DNA of 64,000 nucleotides from Neptunicoccus cionae (GTDB lineage Bacteria > Pseudomonadota > Alphaproteobacteria > Rhodobacterales > Rhodobacteraceae), in assembly GCF_014643735.1 (NCBI RefSeq), contig NZ_BMKA01000003.1:496001-560000 (forward strand). The letters are read 5' to 3'. Shown in pieces: positions 44,263 through 52,446 of the stretch. Under the pieces are notes generated by a model. That model saw only the letters and a list, made by a program, of their open reading frames with translations, made no database searches and had not been told where the DNA came from. Both the position numbers and the translations under genes were made by a program. Within the stretch, counting starts at the first letter, position 1. Every line of letters starts with the position of its first letter.

Positions 44263-45033
44263 TCACCGCGCGTCTGCCCTTAACAACTCCGCCCGCCGCT
44301 GTGGGATCTTTGCGATCTCTACCCCTGTGAAGACGTGAAACGTGCCGAGGGTGCGGTCTATGACGGCGTGGTCGGACACCCAGCCCCCCATGCCAAGGTA
44401 GGTGCGCAGAAGGCTTGGCATTGGTGTGCGGCAGTCTCTCGGCCCGTGATCATCGTCTGACACCAGCGGGCGGGTCTCGGCGGCTTTGGGGCGCGGGGCC
44501 CATTTCACAGGCGCGAGATGGCGTCTGTGGAGCAAGGCGAGTGCTGCGCCATAGGGCGCTGTGTCATTGCCTGGAAAGGACGAGCAGCCAAACATCATAC
44601 CGATACTATGGGCATCCACATAGCGGGTCAGCATCGCCCAGCCGAGCCTTATCACATCAGGGTCGCTCACCCCCTCTGCCGTGCAAAAGCGGCCGATTTC
44701 CAGCATAGGATCGGGATAGGCGTGCAGGTTCTCAAGATCGTAGAACTGCGCGGAATAGCTGATGCCGATGTCCGCCCCGCTGTCCAGATGCAGGAACCGG
44801 AAGCAGGCAAGGATCGCGCCGCTTTGCGTGTCTTCTACCAATACATGCTGGCACTTGGGATCAAACCCGTCCGCATCAAGCGCGCCGGACTGTGCGGCCT
44901 GACCACCGGAAAACATCTTATGGCGCAACCGCTGTGCCGCTTCCAGATCACCAGCGCCTGTTGCCATACGCGCCTGCAAGCTGCCCCTGCATACGGCTGG
45001 AACAGACGTGATCCTGTTGTCAAATGCGGTCAT
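44263..45033 (-). CDS. OlsB-like N-acyltransferase
   Basis: A 256-residue GNAT-fold acyltransferase of the OlsB family. Members move a 3-hydroxyacyl chain from ACP to the alpha-amino group of ornithine (or, for the GlsB relatives in roseobacters, glutamine), the first step of aminolipid synthesis. RLRHKMFSGG, EDTQSGAILACFRF and LEIGRFCTAEGVSDPDVIRLGW are typical. Sequence alone does not tell ornithine from glutamine. An olsA gene, often adjacent, is not seen here. Confidence 0.82.
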   Translation of the reverse strand: MTAFDNRITSVPAVCRGSLQARMATGAGDLEAAQRLRHKMFSGGQAAQSGALDADGFDPKCQHVLVEDTQSGAILACFRFLHLDSGADIGISYSAQFYDLENLHAYPDPMLEIGRFCTAEGVSDPDVIRLGWAMLTRYVDAHSIGMMFGCSSFPGNDTAPYGAALALLHRRHLAPVKWAPRPKAAETRPLVSDDDHGPRDCRTPMPSLLRTYLGMGGWVSDHAVIDRTLGTFHVFTGVEIAKIPQRRAELLRADAR

Positions 45034-45137
45034 CCATCACCATTCGTTGATCGGACTGCTTGCAGCCGCCCTGTTTCACTATATCTATGGGACCAAGTAT
45101 AAAACGACAACGTCGATATTCGATGAAGGAGCATGAT

Positions 45138-45533
45138 GTGGTAGACAAGATTGAAAAGAGCGATGCGGAATGGCGCGCGCAACTGTCTGATCTCGCCTAT
45201 AAGGTTACCCGCAAGGGCGGAACGGAACGGGCTTTCAGCAATGACAATTACCCCAAGGCCCCCGGCACCTTTCGTTGCGTTTGCTGCGATGCCCCCCTGT
45301 TTGACGCAGACACCAAGTTTGACAGTGGCACCGGATGGCCGTCTTTTTACGAACCTGCAAGCACTGAAGCGGTGGAAGAGCGGGAAGACAACGGCTGGTT
45401 CATGCGCCGCACGGAAGTGGTCTGCGCGCGCTGTGATGCTCATCTTGGTCACGTGTTTCCGGATGGGCCGCAACCCACTGGTCAGCGCTATTGCATGAAC
45501 GGGGCGGCCCTGACGTTTGATCAGGAGGATTAA
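45138..45533 (+). CDS. msrB: Peptide-methionine (R)-S-oxide reductase
   Basis: A 131-residue repair enzyme for methionine-R-sulfoxide. Zinc cysteines are in CVCC and CARC; the catalytic cysteine is in [11 protein letters not shown] near the C-terminus. The frame is open from 45060, with an ATG at 45123, but a perfect aaggag lies six bases before a GTG at 45138, inside the would-be extension. I therefore choose GTG 45138, which also gives the normal length. It is divergent from the OlsB-like gene and ends at a terminator. Confidence 0.92.
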   Translation: MVDKIEKSDAEWRAQLSDLAYKVTRKGGTERAFSNDNYPKAPGTFRCVCCDAPLFDADTKFDSGTGWPSFYEPASTEAVEEREDNGWFMRRTEVVCARCDAHLGHVFPDGPQPTGQRYCMNGAALTFDQED

Positions 45534-45569
45534 CCCCCTGCTCTTATCCACTGATAATGCTTAATAAAG

Positions 45570-45604
45570 CCGGCCCGCCTATCAAACGGCGGGCCTTTTT
45601 TTTG
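45570..45604 (+). terminator. Rho-independent terminator after msrB
   Basis: Eight-base-pair stem ggcccgcc / ggcgggcc with an eight-base loop, followed by eight T. It lies between msrB and the convergent bamE stop. Confidence 0.85.
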
Positions 45605-45610
45605 GTGGGA

Positions 45611-46072
45611 TCACTCGTCGAGCAGTTGTTCCGCACTGATGTTACCAAAGTTGCCAATCAGCTGGCGGAAAATGCCGGTTCCCTGCACGCCGCTGTCAGT
45701 GACACGGCGGGTGAAGGTAATCACACGCCCGTCTTCCAGACCGAAGCGTTCAATATTACTGACCTTATCATTGGCATCAAAAGACACAGCAAGAACAGTG
45801 CGTTCGATTGTTTCGGGCCGGTGGTACGTGTAATATTTGATCCGACTGGAGATATAATACCACGCCCCGTCGGACAGAACGCCGGTAGAAGACGGCTGGC
45901 CGATAATCTCTGCAACAGTGGTGCGAGTGTCCGTTCCGACAACGATATTCTCGAGCTCGAGATCAGTCGGTACGTAACCGTGATTGGTATAAGTCGCTGC
46001 ACAAGCGACAGTCACGGACAGGCCGAGAATCGCGAGTGTGTTTCTGATCTTTCTCGCATGCTTGAATTGCAT
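45611..46072 (-). CDS. bamE: BamE/SmpA-type outer membrane assembly lipoprotein
   Basis: A 153-residue lipoprotein with lipobox TVAC (Cys 24), consistent with the OmlA/SmpA/BamE accessory subunit of the BAM complex. The NHGYVPTDLELENIVVGTDT and WYYISSRIKYYTYHRPETI stretches match the alphaproteobacterial form. It is divergent from yceD with 111 bases between the starts, a conserved arrangement in related bacteria. Confidence 0.88.
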   Translation of the reverse strand: MQFKHARKIRNTLAILGLSVTVACAATYTNHGYVPTDLELENIVVGTDTRTTVAEIIGQPSSTGVLSDGAWYYISSRIKYYTYHRPETIERTVLAVSFDANDKVSNIERFGLEDGRVITFTRRVTDSGVQGTGIFRQLIGNFGNISAEQLLDE

Positions 46073-46114
46073 GTTGCCTGCGCCTCGTTTCTTATGTCAC
46101 TGGCGTGTCATAGC

Positions 46115-46142
46115 TTGCTCTCGCCCGACAATCAAATATCTT
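46115..46142 (+). promoter_or_regulatory. Candidate yceD promoter
   Basis: TTGCTC (46115-46120) and TATCTT (46137-46142) with a 16-base spacer, about 42 bases before the yceD ATG. Matches are moderate. Confidence 0.4.
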
Positions 46143-46183
46143 ATGGAAGAGAGCAACGCAAAACTGATGATGTGAGGGGTCCA

Positions 46184-46774
46184 ATGGCCAATTCCGACGG
46201 CAAATCGACAGGTAAATCCGGCAAAACACCAAAGCGGGTCGACACCCGCGCGCAGATCCCTGTGGCTGATATGCCATCAGGGCGCATCGTAACCTTTGAT
46301 CTGGTATTTGATGAGGAAGCGCTGGCCGCCGCTGCCAATGAACTGGATATTCTCGGCGTCCAGAAACTGCGCCTGAGCGGTACCCTGTCCCCGAAAGGGC
46401 GCAGCGACTGGTCACTGGAGGCAGAGCTTGGCGCGACGATCACGCAGGCCTGTGTTGTTTCGCTTGATCCGGTCAAGACGCGGTTAGACGAGACTGTCAC
46501 CCGCAGTTTTGTGACCGACTGGCATGAACCGGACCCCGACACTGTGATCGAAATGCCAGAAGACGTGGATGAGGAGCCGCTTGGTACTTTGATCGATCTG
46601 CAAAGCATTGCTATCGAATCTGTTGCGCTCGCCATGCCGGATTATCCGCGCAGTGACAGTGCAGCGCTGGAACAGACCGTTTTTTCAGAGCCAGGCGTCA
46701 AGCCAATGAGCGACGAAGACGCAAAACCCTTTGCAGGGTTGGCGGCTTTGAAAGAAAAAATGGACAAATCGTAG
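46184..46774 (+). CDS. YceD/DUF177 family protein
   Basis: A 196-residue protein of the DUF177 (YceD) family, whose gene stands before rpmF in most bacteria; the family is linked to 23S rRNA or ribosome assembly but its action is not settled. The conserved cysteine stretch TITQACVVSLDPVKTRL is present with one Cys (many members have two pairs). The frame extends upstream to 45557 over bamE on the other strand; the ATG at 46184 follows a gaggggt ribosome site and gives the usual length. Confidence 0.88.
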   Translation: MANSDGKSTGKSGKTPKRVDTRAQIPVADMPSGRIVTFDLVFDEEALAAAANELDILGVQKLRLSGTLSPKGRSDWSLEAELGATITQACVVSLDPVKTRLDETVTRSFVTDWHEPDPDTVIEMPEDVDEEPLGTLIDLQSIAIESVALAMPDYPRSDSAALEQTVFSEPGVKPMSDEDAKPFAGLAALKEKMDKS

Positions 46775-46793
46775 AAACACAGGGAAAAGGGGG

Positions 46794-46821
46794 TTGCGAA
46801 GACACAGTATCTTTGTATTTT
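46794..46821 (+). promoter_or_regulatory. Candidate rpmF promoter
   Basis: TTGCGA (46794-46799) and TATTTT (46816-46821) with a 16-base spacer, shortly after the yceD stop. The resulting leader of about 105 bases contains the palindrome at 46853-46875. Confidence 0.4.
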
Positions 46822-46852
46822 CGCGGCTCTTATCTTCAGGCGGGAAATGACG

Positions 46853-46875
46853 CCTTGTTCTTGCGACGAACAAGG
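46853..46875 (+). promoter_or_regulatory. Palindrome ccttgttc-N7-gaacaagg in the rpmF leader
   Basis: A perfect eight-base inverted repeat with a seven-base centre, 55 bases before the rpmF ATG. It could act as RNA (a leader hairpin controlling L32 and the lipid genes) or as DNA (operator). A similar tgttc-N7-gaaca site lies before ihfA. Confidence 0.45.
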
Positions 46876-46930
46876 GTTACATCACCGCGCATCCGGGTAG
46901 TGTTTACCCGCCATATCTTGAGGTTGTGAC

Positions 46931-47137
46931 ATGGCTGTCCCACAGAATAAAATTACCCGCTCCCGTCGCGGAAACCGTCGGTCCCACGATTCGCTCGTTG
47001 CGGATAACCCGAACGAATGCCCGAACTGCGGTGAGCTGAAACGCCCTCACCACGTTTGTGGTGCATGCGGCCACTATGCCGACCGTGAAGTTGTTGCCGT
47101 TGTTGACGACGTCGAAATCGACGAAGACGCAGCCTGA
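46931..47137 (+). CDS. rpmF: 50S ribosomal protein L32
   Basis: A 68-residue ribosomal protein. [20 protein letters not shown] is the classical N-terminus and the zinc-type cysteines are present ([18 protein letters not shown]). gagg lies seven bases before the ATG. It is followed closely by plsX, the conserved rpmF-plsX-fabH order that links ribosome and lipid synthesis. Confidence 0.97.
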   Translation: MAVPQNKITRSRRGNRRSHDSLVADNPNECPNCGELKRPHHVCGACGHYADREVVAVVDDVEIDEDAA

Positions 47138-47162
47138 GCAAGAGAGATTGAGCTGACCAGAC

Positions 47163-48269
47163 ATGCAAACCAGCGTAACTGTCGGCTCTGATTCTGCTTC
47201 TAAAACAGTCATTTCCATTGACGCGATGGGCGGCGACCTCGGGGTCGCCGTTGTTGTTGATGGGATGGCTAAGGCAGCTGGTGAAAATGCCGGCATCTCC
47301 TTTGTTGTGCACGGGGACCAGCCCACGCTGGAGCCTCTGATCAAGCGCAAGCAAGTGCTTGAAGGTCGGGTCAGCATCCGCCACGCTGAAGGCGTTGTGG
47401 ACATGCACGACCGTCCAAGCCACGTTATGCGCAACGGCAAAGGCACCTCTATGTGGTCCGCGCTCGAATCTGTGCGCACCAAAGAGGCCAGCGTTGCGGT
47501 TTCTTGTGGCAACACCGGCGCGCTGATGGCGCTCTCGATGATTCGTCTCCGCAAGGCCCCCGGTGTAAAACGCCCCGCTATTGCGATTCTCTGGCCTTCC
47601 CTCAATCCGCAGAACTTTAACGTCATGCTAGACGTGGGGGCGGATATTCGTGCCGATGCGCAGGATCTGAAGGTATTTGCGCTGATGGGCGCATCTTATG
47701 CCCGCAATGGTCTGGGGCTGGAACGTCCACGGATCGGGCTGCTGAATGTGGGCACCGAAGAACACAAGGGCCGCCCCGAACTGCACGAAGCCAATGACAT
47801 CATCGAAGAAGATGCGGCGCTGAACGGATTCGAATACGTCGGCTTTGTTGAAGGCGGCGATATTCACTCCGATAAGGTTGATGTGATCGTCACTGACGGG
47901 TTCACCGGCAATATCGCGCTGAAAACCGGCGAAGGAACGGCAGGTCTGATTTCGCTGCGGATGCGCGAATCCTTCAAGAACAGCGTGCTGTCGCGCCTGT
48001 CAGCCGTTTTCGCCTACCCGAGCCTGCGTCGCTTGCAAGACCGCATTGATCCCCGCCGCGTTAACGGCGGCGTGTTTCTGGGGCTGAACGGCACTGTGAT
48101 CAAATCCCACGGCGCCGCCGATGCCACCAGCGTTGCCGCTGCGATCCGACTGGCCCAACAGCTTGCCCAATTGCGCTTTACCGAAAAACTGGCAGCGCGT
48201 GTTGCATCCGGCATGCAGAACAGACAAGATGAGGATGACTCCAAAGGCTCCTCTGCCGACGGCTCCTAA
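47163..48269 (+). CDS. plsX: Phosphate acyltransferase PlsX
   Basis: A 368-residue enzyme that makes acyl-phosphate from acyl-ACP for PlsY, the first step of phospholipid synthesis. ISIDAMGGDLGVAVVV is the N-terminal motif; VSCGNTGALMALSM and VDVIVTDGFTGNIALKTGEG are signatures of the family. Length is normal, with a short acidic tail. It is 25 bases after rpmF and 23 bases before fabH. Confidence 0.96.
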   Translation: MQTSVTVGSDSASKTVISIDAMGGDLGVAVVVDGMAKAAGENAGISFVVHGDQPTLEPLIKRKQVLEGRVSIRHAEGVVDMHDRPSHVMRNGKGTSMWSALESVRTKEASVAVSCGNTGALMALSMIRLRKAPGVKRPAIAILWPSLNPQNFNVMLDVGADIRADAQDLKVFALMGASYARNGLGLERPRIGLLNVGTEEHKGRPELHEANDIIEEDAALNGFEYVGFVEGGDIHSDKVDVIVTDGFTGNIALKTGEGTAGLISLRMRESFKNSVLSRLSAVFAYPSLRRLQDRIDPRRVNGGVFLGLNGTVIKSHGAADATSVAAAIRLAQQLAQLRFTEKLAARVASGMQNRQDEDDSKGSSADGS

Positions 48270-48292
48270 AAACCACCGGGAAATTCTGAATA

Positions 48293-49270
48293 ATGACGAC
48301 GATCCGATCAGTTGCAATTGGCATTGGACACTATCTGCCCGAACGTGTTGTTCCAAACGAGGAATTTGCAGCGAAACTGGATACGTCGGATGAGTGGATC
48401 CAGTCCCGCTCCGGCATCCAGCGCCGCCATTTCGCTGCCGAAGGGGAATTCACCTCTGATCTGGCTGTGAAAGCTGCGGAAAAGGCGCTTTCCCATGCGG
48501 GGCTGTCTGGCAGCGACATTGACGCAATCGTGCTGGCCACCTCCACTCCGGACCAGACCTTTCCGTCTACCGCAACAAAAGTGCAGCACCGGCTGGGTAT
48601 GAAGGGCGGCTTTGCCTTTGACATCCAAGCCGTATGCGCCGGCTTTGCCTTTGCGCTGGCCAATGCGGATGCGTTGATCGTGTCGGGCCAAGCCAAGCGC
48701 GTTCTGGTGATCGGCGCAGAAACCTTCAGCCGAATTATGAACTGGGAAGACCGCACAACCTGCGTTCTGTTCGGGGACGGCGCAGGCGCGCTGATCCTTG
48801 AAGCCCAAGAAGGCACCGGCGAAAGCAGCGATCGCGGCATCCTCGCCACCGATCTGAATTCCGACGGGCAGTATAACGACCTTCTTTATGTGAACGGCGG
48901 CGTATCTTCGACCCAGTCCACCGGTCATCTGGTGATGGAAGGTCGTGAAGTCTTCAAACACGCGGTCTCCAAACTGGCGGCAACTGCAAATGCCTCCCTG
49001 CATAAGGCGGGCCTAACCCATGAAGATGTGGATTGGGTCGTCCCCCATCAGGCCAACCTGCGCATCATCAAAAGCACCGCGAGCAAGCTGGGCGTGCCGA
49101 TGGAAAAGGTCGTGGTCACGGTGCAGGATCACGGAAATACTTCTGCGGCCTCTATCCCGCTGGCGCTGTCAGTGGCTGTTGAAAAGGGTATGATCGAAAA
49201 GAACCAGATTCTGGTGGCCGAGGCCATCGGCGGCGGTCTTGCCTGGGGTTCGGTGGTCCTGCGCTGGTGA
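48293..49270 (+). CDS. fabH: 3-oxoacyl-[ACP] synthase III
   Basis: A 325-residue condensing enzyme that starts fatty-acid chains from acetyl-CoA and malonyl-ACP. The catalytic triad is visible: Cys in [13 protein letters not shown] (near residue 114), His in [12 protein letters not shown] (near residue 250) and Asn in [14 protein letters not shown] (near residue 280). [14 protein letters not shown] is also typical. It is in the rpmF-plsX-fabH series; 180 bases separate it from ihfA. Confidence 0.97.
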   Translation: MTTIRSVAIGIGHYLPERVVPNEEFAAKLDTSDEWIQSRSGIQRRHFAAEGEFTSDLAVKAAEKALSHAGLSGSDIDAIVLATSTPDQTFPSTATKVQHRLGMKGGFAFDIQAVCAGFAFALANADALIVSGQAKRVLVIGAETFSRIMNWEDRTTCVLFGDGAGALILEAQEGTGESSDRGILATDLNSDGQYNDLLYVNGGVSSTQSTGHLVMEGREVFKHAVSKLAATANASLHKAGLTHEDVDWVVPHQANLRIIKSTASKLGVPMEKVVVTVQDHGNTSAASIPLALSVAVEKGMIEKNQILVAEAIGGGLAWGSVVLRW

Positions 49271-49396
49271 TTCGCTCTGCGCATTGGGCTTTTCCCTTGG
49301 TGATCAGATGCTTGCCCGCCGCAGTCAAACTCCTTTCCCCAAAAGGACTTTCCACCGACCCAAGCTAATTATTTCTTATCTACCAATGCGTTGCAG

Positions 49397-49426
49397 TTGA
49401 CAGGTAAATCTGATTTCTCCTAGTGT
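49397..49426 (+). promoter_or_regulatory. Candidate ihfA promoter
   Basis: TTGACA (49397-49402), a perfect -35 box, with TAGTGT (49421-49426) after an 18-base spacer. The palindrome tgttc-N7-gaaca begins inside the -10 region (49424-49440), so a bound protein would block the polymerase. Confidence 0.45.
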
Positions 49427-49440
49427 TCGTGAATAGAACA
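49424..49440 (+). promoter_or_regulatory. Palindrome tgttc-N7-gaaca before ihfA
   Basis: A perfect five-base inverted repeat with a seven-base centre, ending 11 bases before the ihfA ATG. It shares GTTC-N7-GAAC with the site in the rpmF leader. Confidence 0.4.
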
Positions 49441-49451
49441 GGGAGACAGTT

Positions 49452-49754
49452 ATGGGCGGTAAGACCTTAACACGTATGGATCTGAGTGAATCCGTGTTTC
49501 GCGAAGTTGGACTTTCACGCAATGAATCAGCCGATCTGGTGGAAAGCGTGCTGGATAATATCTCTGACGCTTTGGTCAGCGGCGAAAACGTAAAGATTTC
49601 GTCATTCGGCACCTTCAGCATCCGAGACAAGACGGAACGGATCGGTCGCAACCCGAAAACCGGCGAAGAGGTGCCAATTCGGCCCCGCCGCGTGTTGACC
49701 TTTCGGCCCTCTCACCTAATGAAGGACCGTGTGGCCAACGGTAACAAGTCCTAA
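49452..49754 (+). CDS. ihfA: Integration host factor subunit alpha
   Basis: A 100-residue DNA-bending protein. [20 protein letters not shown] is the N-terminal helix pair; [26 protein letters not shown] with [14 protein letters not shown] is the HU/IHF arm region, and Arg-Asn-Pro at the arm tip is intact. The IhfA rather than HU or IhfB assignment is supported by the [12 protein letters not shown] form and by the following merR gene. gggag precedes the ATG. Confidence 0.94.
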   Translation: MGGKTLTRMDLSESVFREVGLSRNESADLVESVLDNISDALVSGENVKISSFGTFSIRDKTERIGRNPKTGEEVPIRPRRVLTFRPSHLMKDRVANGNKS

Positions 49755-49769
49755 AGGGACCAAGTGTAA

Positions 49770-50648
49770 ATGAGTAAATCTCCAGACGCGTTTCGCACCA
49801 TTTCAGAGGTTTCTGAATGGCTTGACACGCCAACATATGTCCTGCGTTTCTGGGAAAGTCGTTTTCCCCAGATCAAACCGGTAAAGCGTGCCGGCGGTCG
49901 GCGGTATTATCGCCCCGAGGATATGATGCTGTTGGGGGGCATCAAGAAACTTCTGCATTTTGACGAACTGACAATCAAGGCAGCCAAGGCGCTGTTGAAA
50001 GACAAGGGCGTCAAACATGTGATGGAACTGTCGCCCGATCTTAACACGCCAGTGGTGACGCCCCTGTCCACTGCGGATGCAGCGGATAAGGCGGACATTG
50101 CCAAAATGGTTAAAGAAACCTCGCAAGAGGCGCCCAAGCCCGCCGTAGAGGTACGTGTGGTCAAAAAAGCCAAACGCGCAGAACCGGAACAAGAGCCCGT
50201 CGCGGATACCGCTTCGGAACCGGTTACAGAATCAGCCCCTTCCCCAGAGGAAACGCCGATGACCCAAGACACGCCAAAAGAAGAGATTAAAGCCGCTGAC
50301 GGCAACGCGGATGCACCCGAGCCCGAAGCACCCGAACAGGACGCGGTGGAAAGCTCTGACGCTGACGACGTTATTGCCGATCCGGCAATGCAGGCCAAAG
50401 CAACAGAGGCTGAACGTCAGGCTGCCGCACAAGAAGCGGCACAGGCCAAAGCCGCCGCTGACGAAGAAGCCGATGATTGGGCCGGACTGGTGCCTGACAT
50501 GGTGATGAACGCCCCCTACCGGATCGGCACACCGGATGATTACGATTCCAAGACCATGGGCGAAATCGAAATGCTTTATTACAGCCTGCGCATGGCGCGC
50601 AACAAAATGCGCCGCTCCATCAATCAGCACGAAAACCGGCCGTCATAA
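49770..50648 (+). CDS. MerR-family regulator with long acidic tail
   Basis: A 292-residue protein. Residues 1-85 form a MerR helix-turn-helix ([20 protein letters not shown], then [18 protein letters not shown]). The middle (residues about 95-235) is a low-complexity Ala/Glu/Pro-rich acidic region. The last 50 residues ([36 protein letters not shown]) look folded and conserved. The standard metal-binding cysteines of MerR are absent. It follows ihfA by 15 bases, as in many alphaproteobacteria, so the two are probably co-transcribed. Target genes are unknown. Confidence 0.85.
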   Translation: MSKSPDAFRTISEVSEWLDTPTYVLRFWESRFPQIKPVKRAGGRRYYRPEDMMLLGGIKKLLHFDELTIKAAKALLKDKGVKHVMELSPDLNTPVVTPLSTADAADKADIAKMVKETSQEAPKPAVEVRVVKKAKRAEPEQEPVADTASEPVTESAPSPEETPMTQDTPKEEIKAADGNADAPEPEAPEQDAVESSDADDVIADPAMQAKATEAERQAAAQEAAQAKAAADEEADDWAGLVPDMVMNAPYRIGTPDDYDSKTMGEIEMLYYSLRMARNKMRRSINQHENRPS

Positions 50649-50715
50649 CTTGCCCGTTCGGTGCAGTTCTGACTTGCAGAGCCGCGCGCAAACCCTTACA
50701 TGATCGCCAGAGTGT

Positions 50716-50792
50716 CGGGCTATAGCGCAGCTTGGTAGCGCGTTCGTCTGGGGGACGAGAGGTCGCAGGTTCGAATCCTGCTAGCCCGACCA
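50716..50792 (+). tRNA. tRNA-Pro (GGG)
   Basis: A 77-base gene starting CGGGCTATAGCGCAGCTTGG, anticodon GGG within the loop CTGGGGG, T-arm GGTTCGAATCC, acceptor TAGCCCG with discriminator A and an encoded CCA. It lies 67 bases after the MerR gene. The familiar false protein GLAGFEPATS reads across it on the other strand. Confidence 0.96.
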
Positions 50793-51040
50793 TTTCCCCC
50801 GCCAAATCTTCCAGACAGACCAGTCCAACTCCGCCACCCGATCGGGGCTGGCGGCCCCGAACCCCGCGGATATTTTAACCAAAAAGAGATGCCAGCGGGT
50901 ATGGGTCACAGGCTTGGCCTCTTTTTGGGTCAAATATCCAAATACCAACCTCTCCCCCAACCGCGCTAAAGGCAAATTTTTAAGTGCAGCGTGGCACAAA
51001 ATACGGCATAAGCCTGTAAAATGCAGGGTAAGGGATCGTT
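50793..51040. other. Intergenic region between tRNA-Pro and dcd
   Basis: About 250 bases without a gene. It contains a 21-base imperfect inverted repeat (50868-50939) and the dcd leader. A ribosome site (agggtaaggg) precedes the dcd ATG. Confidence 0.5.
50868..50939. repeat. Imperfect inverted repeat, REP-like
   Basis: The arm at 50868-50888 (ggatattttaaccaaaaagag) pairs with 50919-50939 at 19 of 21 positions; the spacer is 30 bases. The half-site GGATATTT...AAAAAGAG resembles short repeats I associate with intergenic regions of Rhodobacterales genomes. No other copy was noticed in this window. Confidence 0.55.
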
Positions 51041-52120
51041 ATGACAACAAAAGGCGTAGTTTCCAGCCAATCCATCGCAAAGATGCTGGAGCGCGGGGAA
51101 ATCCGCACCACGGTTCCCCCTGTCGAAGGGCAAATCCAACCCGCATCGCTGGACCTGCGTCTTGGCACCAAAGCATGGCGGGTGCGGGCCTCTTTTCTGT
51201 CCGGTGCGAATGGCACCGTGGCGCAGCGGCTCGAAGAATTCCAGATGCACGAGATCGACCTGCGTCAGGGTGCGGTGCTGGAAAAAGGCTGTGTTTACGT
51301 GGTGCCCCTGATGGAGTCCCTCAACCTGCCCCCCGAAGTGAATGCTGTGGCGAACGCCAAAAGCTCGACCGGACGGTTGGACCTGTTTACCCGCTGCATC
51401 ACGGATCGCGGCATTGAATTTGACCGGATTGAAAAAGGCTACACCGGCCCGCTTTACGCCGAAATCAGCCCGCGCAGTTTTTCGGTGCTGGTCCGCCCCG
51501 GTATGCGATTGAACCAGATCCGCTTCCGGCACGGTAAATCAGAGCTGTCTGACGATGCTCTGGCCGCCTTGCACGAAGAAATCGGCCTTGTGGACGGTAT
51601 CGCCCAAATCGACAATGGACTGGGCTTCTCGGTGGATCTTAACGGCGACAAGAACGGCTTGGTGGGTTACCGCGCCAAACCGCATACCGGATTGATCGAT
51701 CTGGACCGGATCAACCACTATGATCCGGCAGAGTTTTGGGAACCAGTGACCACCCGTAACGGCGGTATCATCCTTGATCCGGGCGCGTTTTATATCCTTG
51801 TCAGCCGCGAGGCGGTTCACATCCCGCCCAACTGCGCCGCTGAGATGGCACCTTATCTGGCGATGGTCGGGGAATTCCGGGTGCATTACGCTGGCTTCTT
51901 TGACCCCGGTTTCGGCCATTCTGCGGCGGGCGGCACCGGATCACGGGGCGTGTTGGAAGTACGCTGCCACGAAGCCCCTTTCGCGCTGGAACATGGCCAG
52001 AGCGTCGGGCGTTTGGTGTATGAATATATGTCAGAGGTGCCGGATGTGCTGTACGGCGCGGATTTGAAATCCAACTATCAGGGTCAGGGTTTGAAACTGT
52101 CCAAACACTTCCGGATGTAG
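51041..52120 (+). CDS. dcd: dCTP deaminase, double-length form
   Basis: A 359-residue protein, about twice the length of the Escherichia coli enzyme. The N-terminal half has the dUTPase/dCTP-deaminase motifs SLDLRLG, VANAKSSTGRLDL and YTGPLYAEISPRS; the C-terminal half repeats the fold (GAFYILVSREAVHIPP, VGEFRVHYAGFFDPGFGH). The chain therefore looks like two fused or duplicated domains, a form found in alphaproteobacteria. It deaminates dCTP to dUTP for dTTP synthesis. Which half keeps a full active site needs alignment; the N-terminal half has the clearer nucleotide motif. Confidence 0.88.
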   Translation: MTTKGVVSSQSIAKMLERGEIRTTVPPVEGQIQPASLDLRLGTKAWRVRASFLSGANGTVAQRLEEFQMHEIDLRQGAVLEKGCVYVVPLMESLNLPPEVNAVANAKSSTGRLDLFTRCITDRGIEFDRIEKGYTGPLYAEISPRSFSVLVRPGMRLNQIRFRHGKSELSDDALAALHEEIGLVDGIAQIDNGLGFSVDLNGDKNGLVGYRAKPHTGLIDLDRINHYDPAEFWEPVTTRNGGIILDPGAFYILVSREAVHIPPNCAAEMAPYLAMVGEFRVHYAGFFDPGFGHSAAGGTGSRGVLEVRCHEAPFALEHGQSVGRLVYEYMSEVPDVLYGADLKSNYQGQGLKLSKHFRM

Positions 52121-52124
52121 CGCC

Positions 52125-52373
52125 CTACATCCGGTCTATCGGATCATTCTTGCGCTTTTGCTTTTCGGCCTGTTTGCGCGCCAGTTTCTTCTGGCGCTTG
52201 AACTCCAAAAACTCTGCTTCTTCTTCGGGGGACATTTGCGCGCGGCTGGCTTTGGGCTGATTGCGGGACTTGTTGCCGCCCCGCGCCATTCCCATGCCTT
52301 TGTTGATCCCCGCGTTAATGCCACGCCGCATGATCATCCGGATGATCAGGTTTACAATCTGGTTTACATTCAT
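52125..52373 (-). CDS. Small basic helical protein
   Basis: An 82-residue protein of unknown function. A short hydrophobic N-terminus (VNQIVNLIIRMIMRRG) is followed by a Gly/Asn-rich piece and a strongly charged helix (SPEEEAEFLEFKRQKKLARK and a Lys-rich end). The frame is open further upstream over scpB, but the ATG at 52373 is the first outside it. Its position after scpB in the same direction suggests it is the last gene of the scp transcript. Confidence 0.6.
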   Translation of the reverse strand: MNVNQIVNLIIRMIMRRGINAGINKGMGMARGGNKSRNQPKASRAQMSPEEEAEFLEFKRQKKLARKQAEKQKRKNDPIDRM

Positions 52374-52446
52374 TGCCTTGGCTCCTGCCCGCTTTATGCC
52401 TTTGTCAGAGTATAGTCCTTCGCGGCCCATATTCCAATTGGCCGGA

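Noticed and set aside
45557-46183. N-terminal extension of the YceD protein
   Set aside because: It lies opposite bamE; the ATG at 46184 has a ribosome site and gives the family length.
50620-50805. Leftward 61-codon frame reading GLAGFEPATS
   Set aside because: This is the well-known false protein produced by translating across a tRNA-Pro type sequence; the tRNA-Pro gene lies at 50716-50792.
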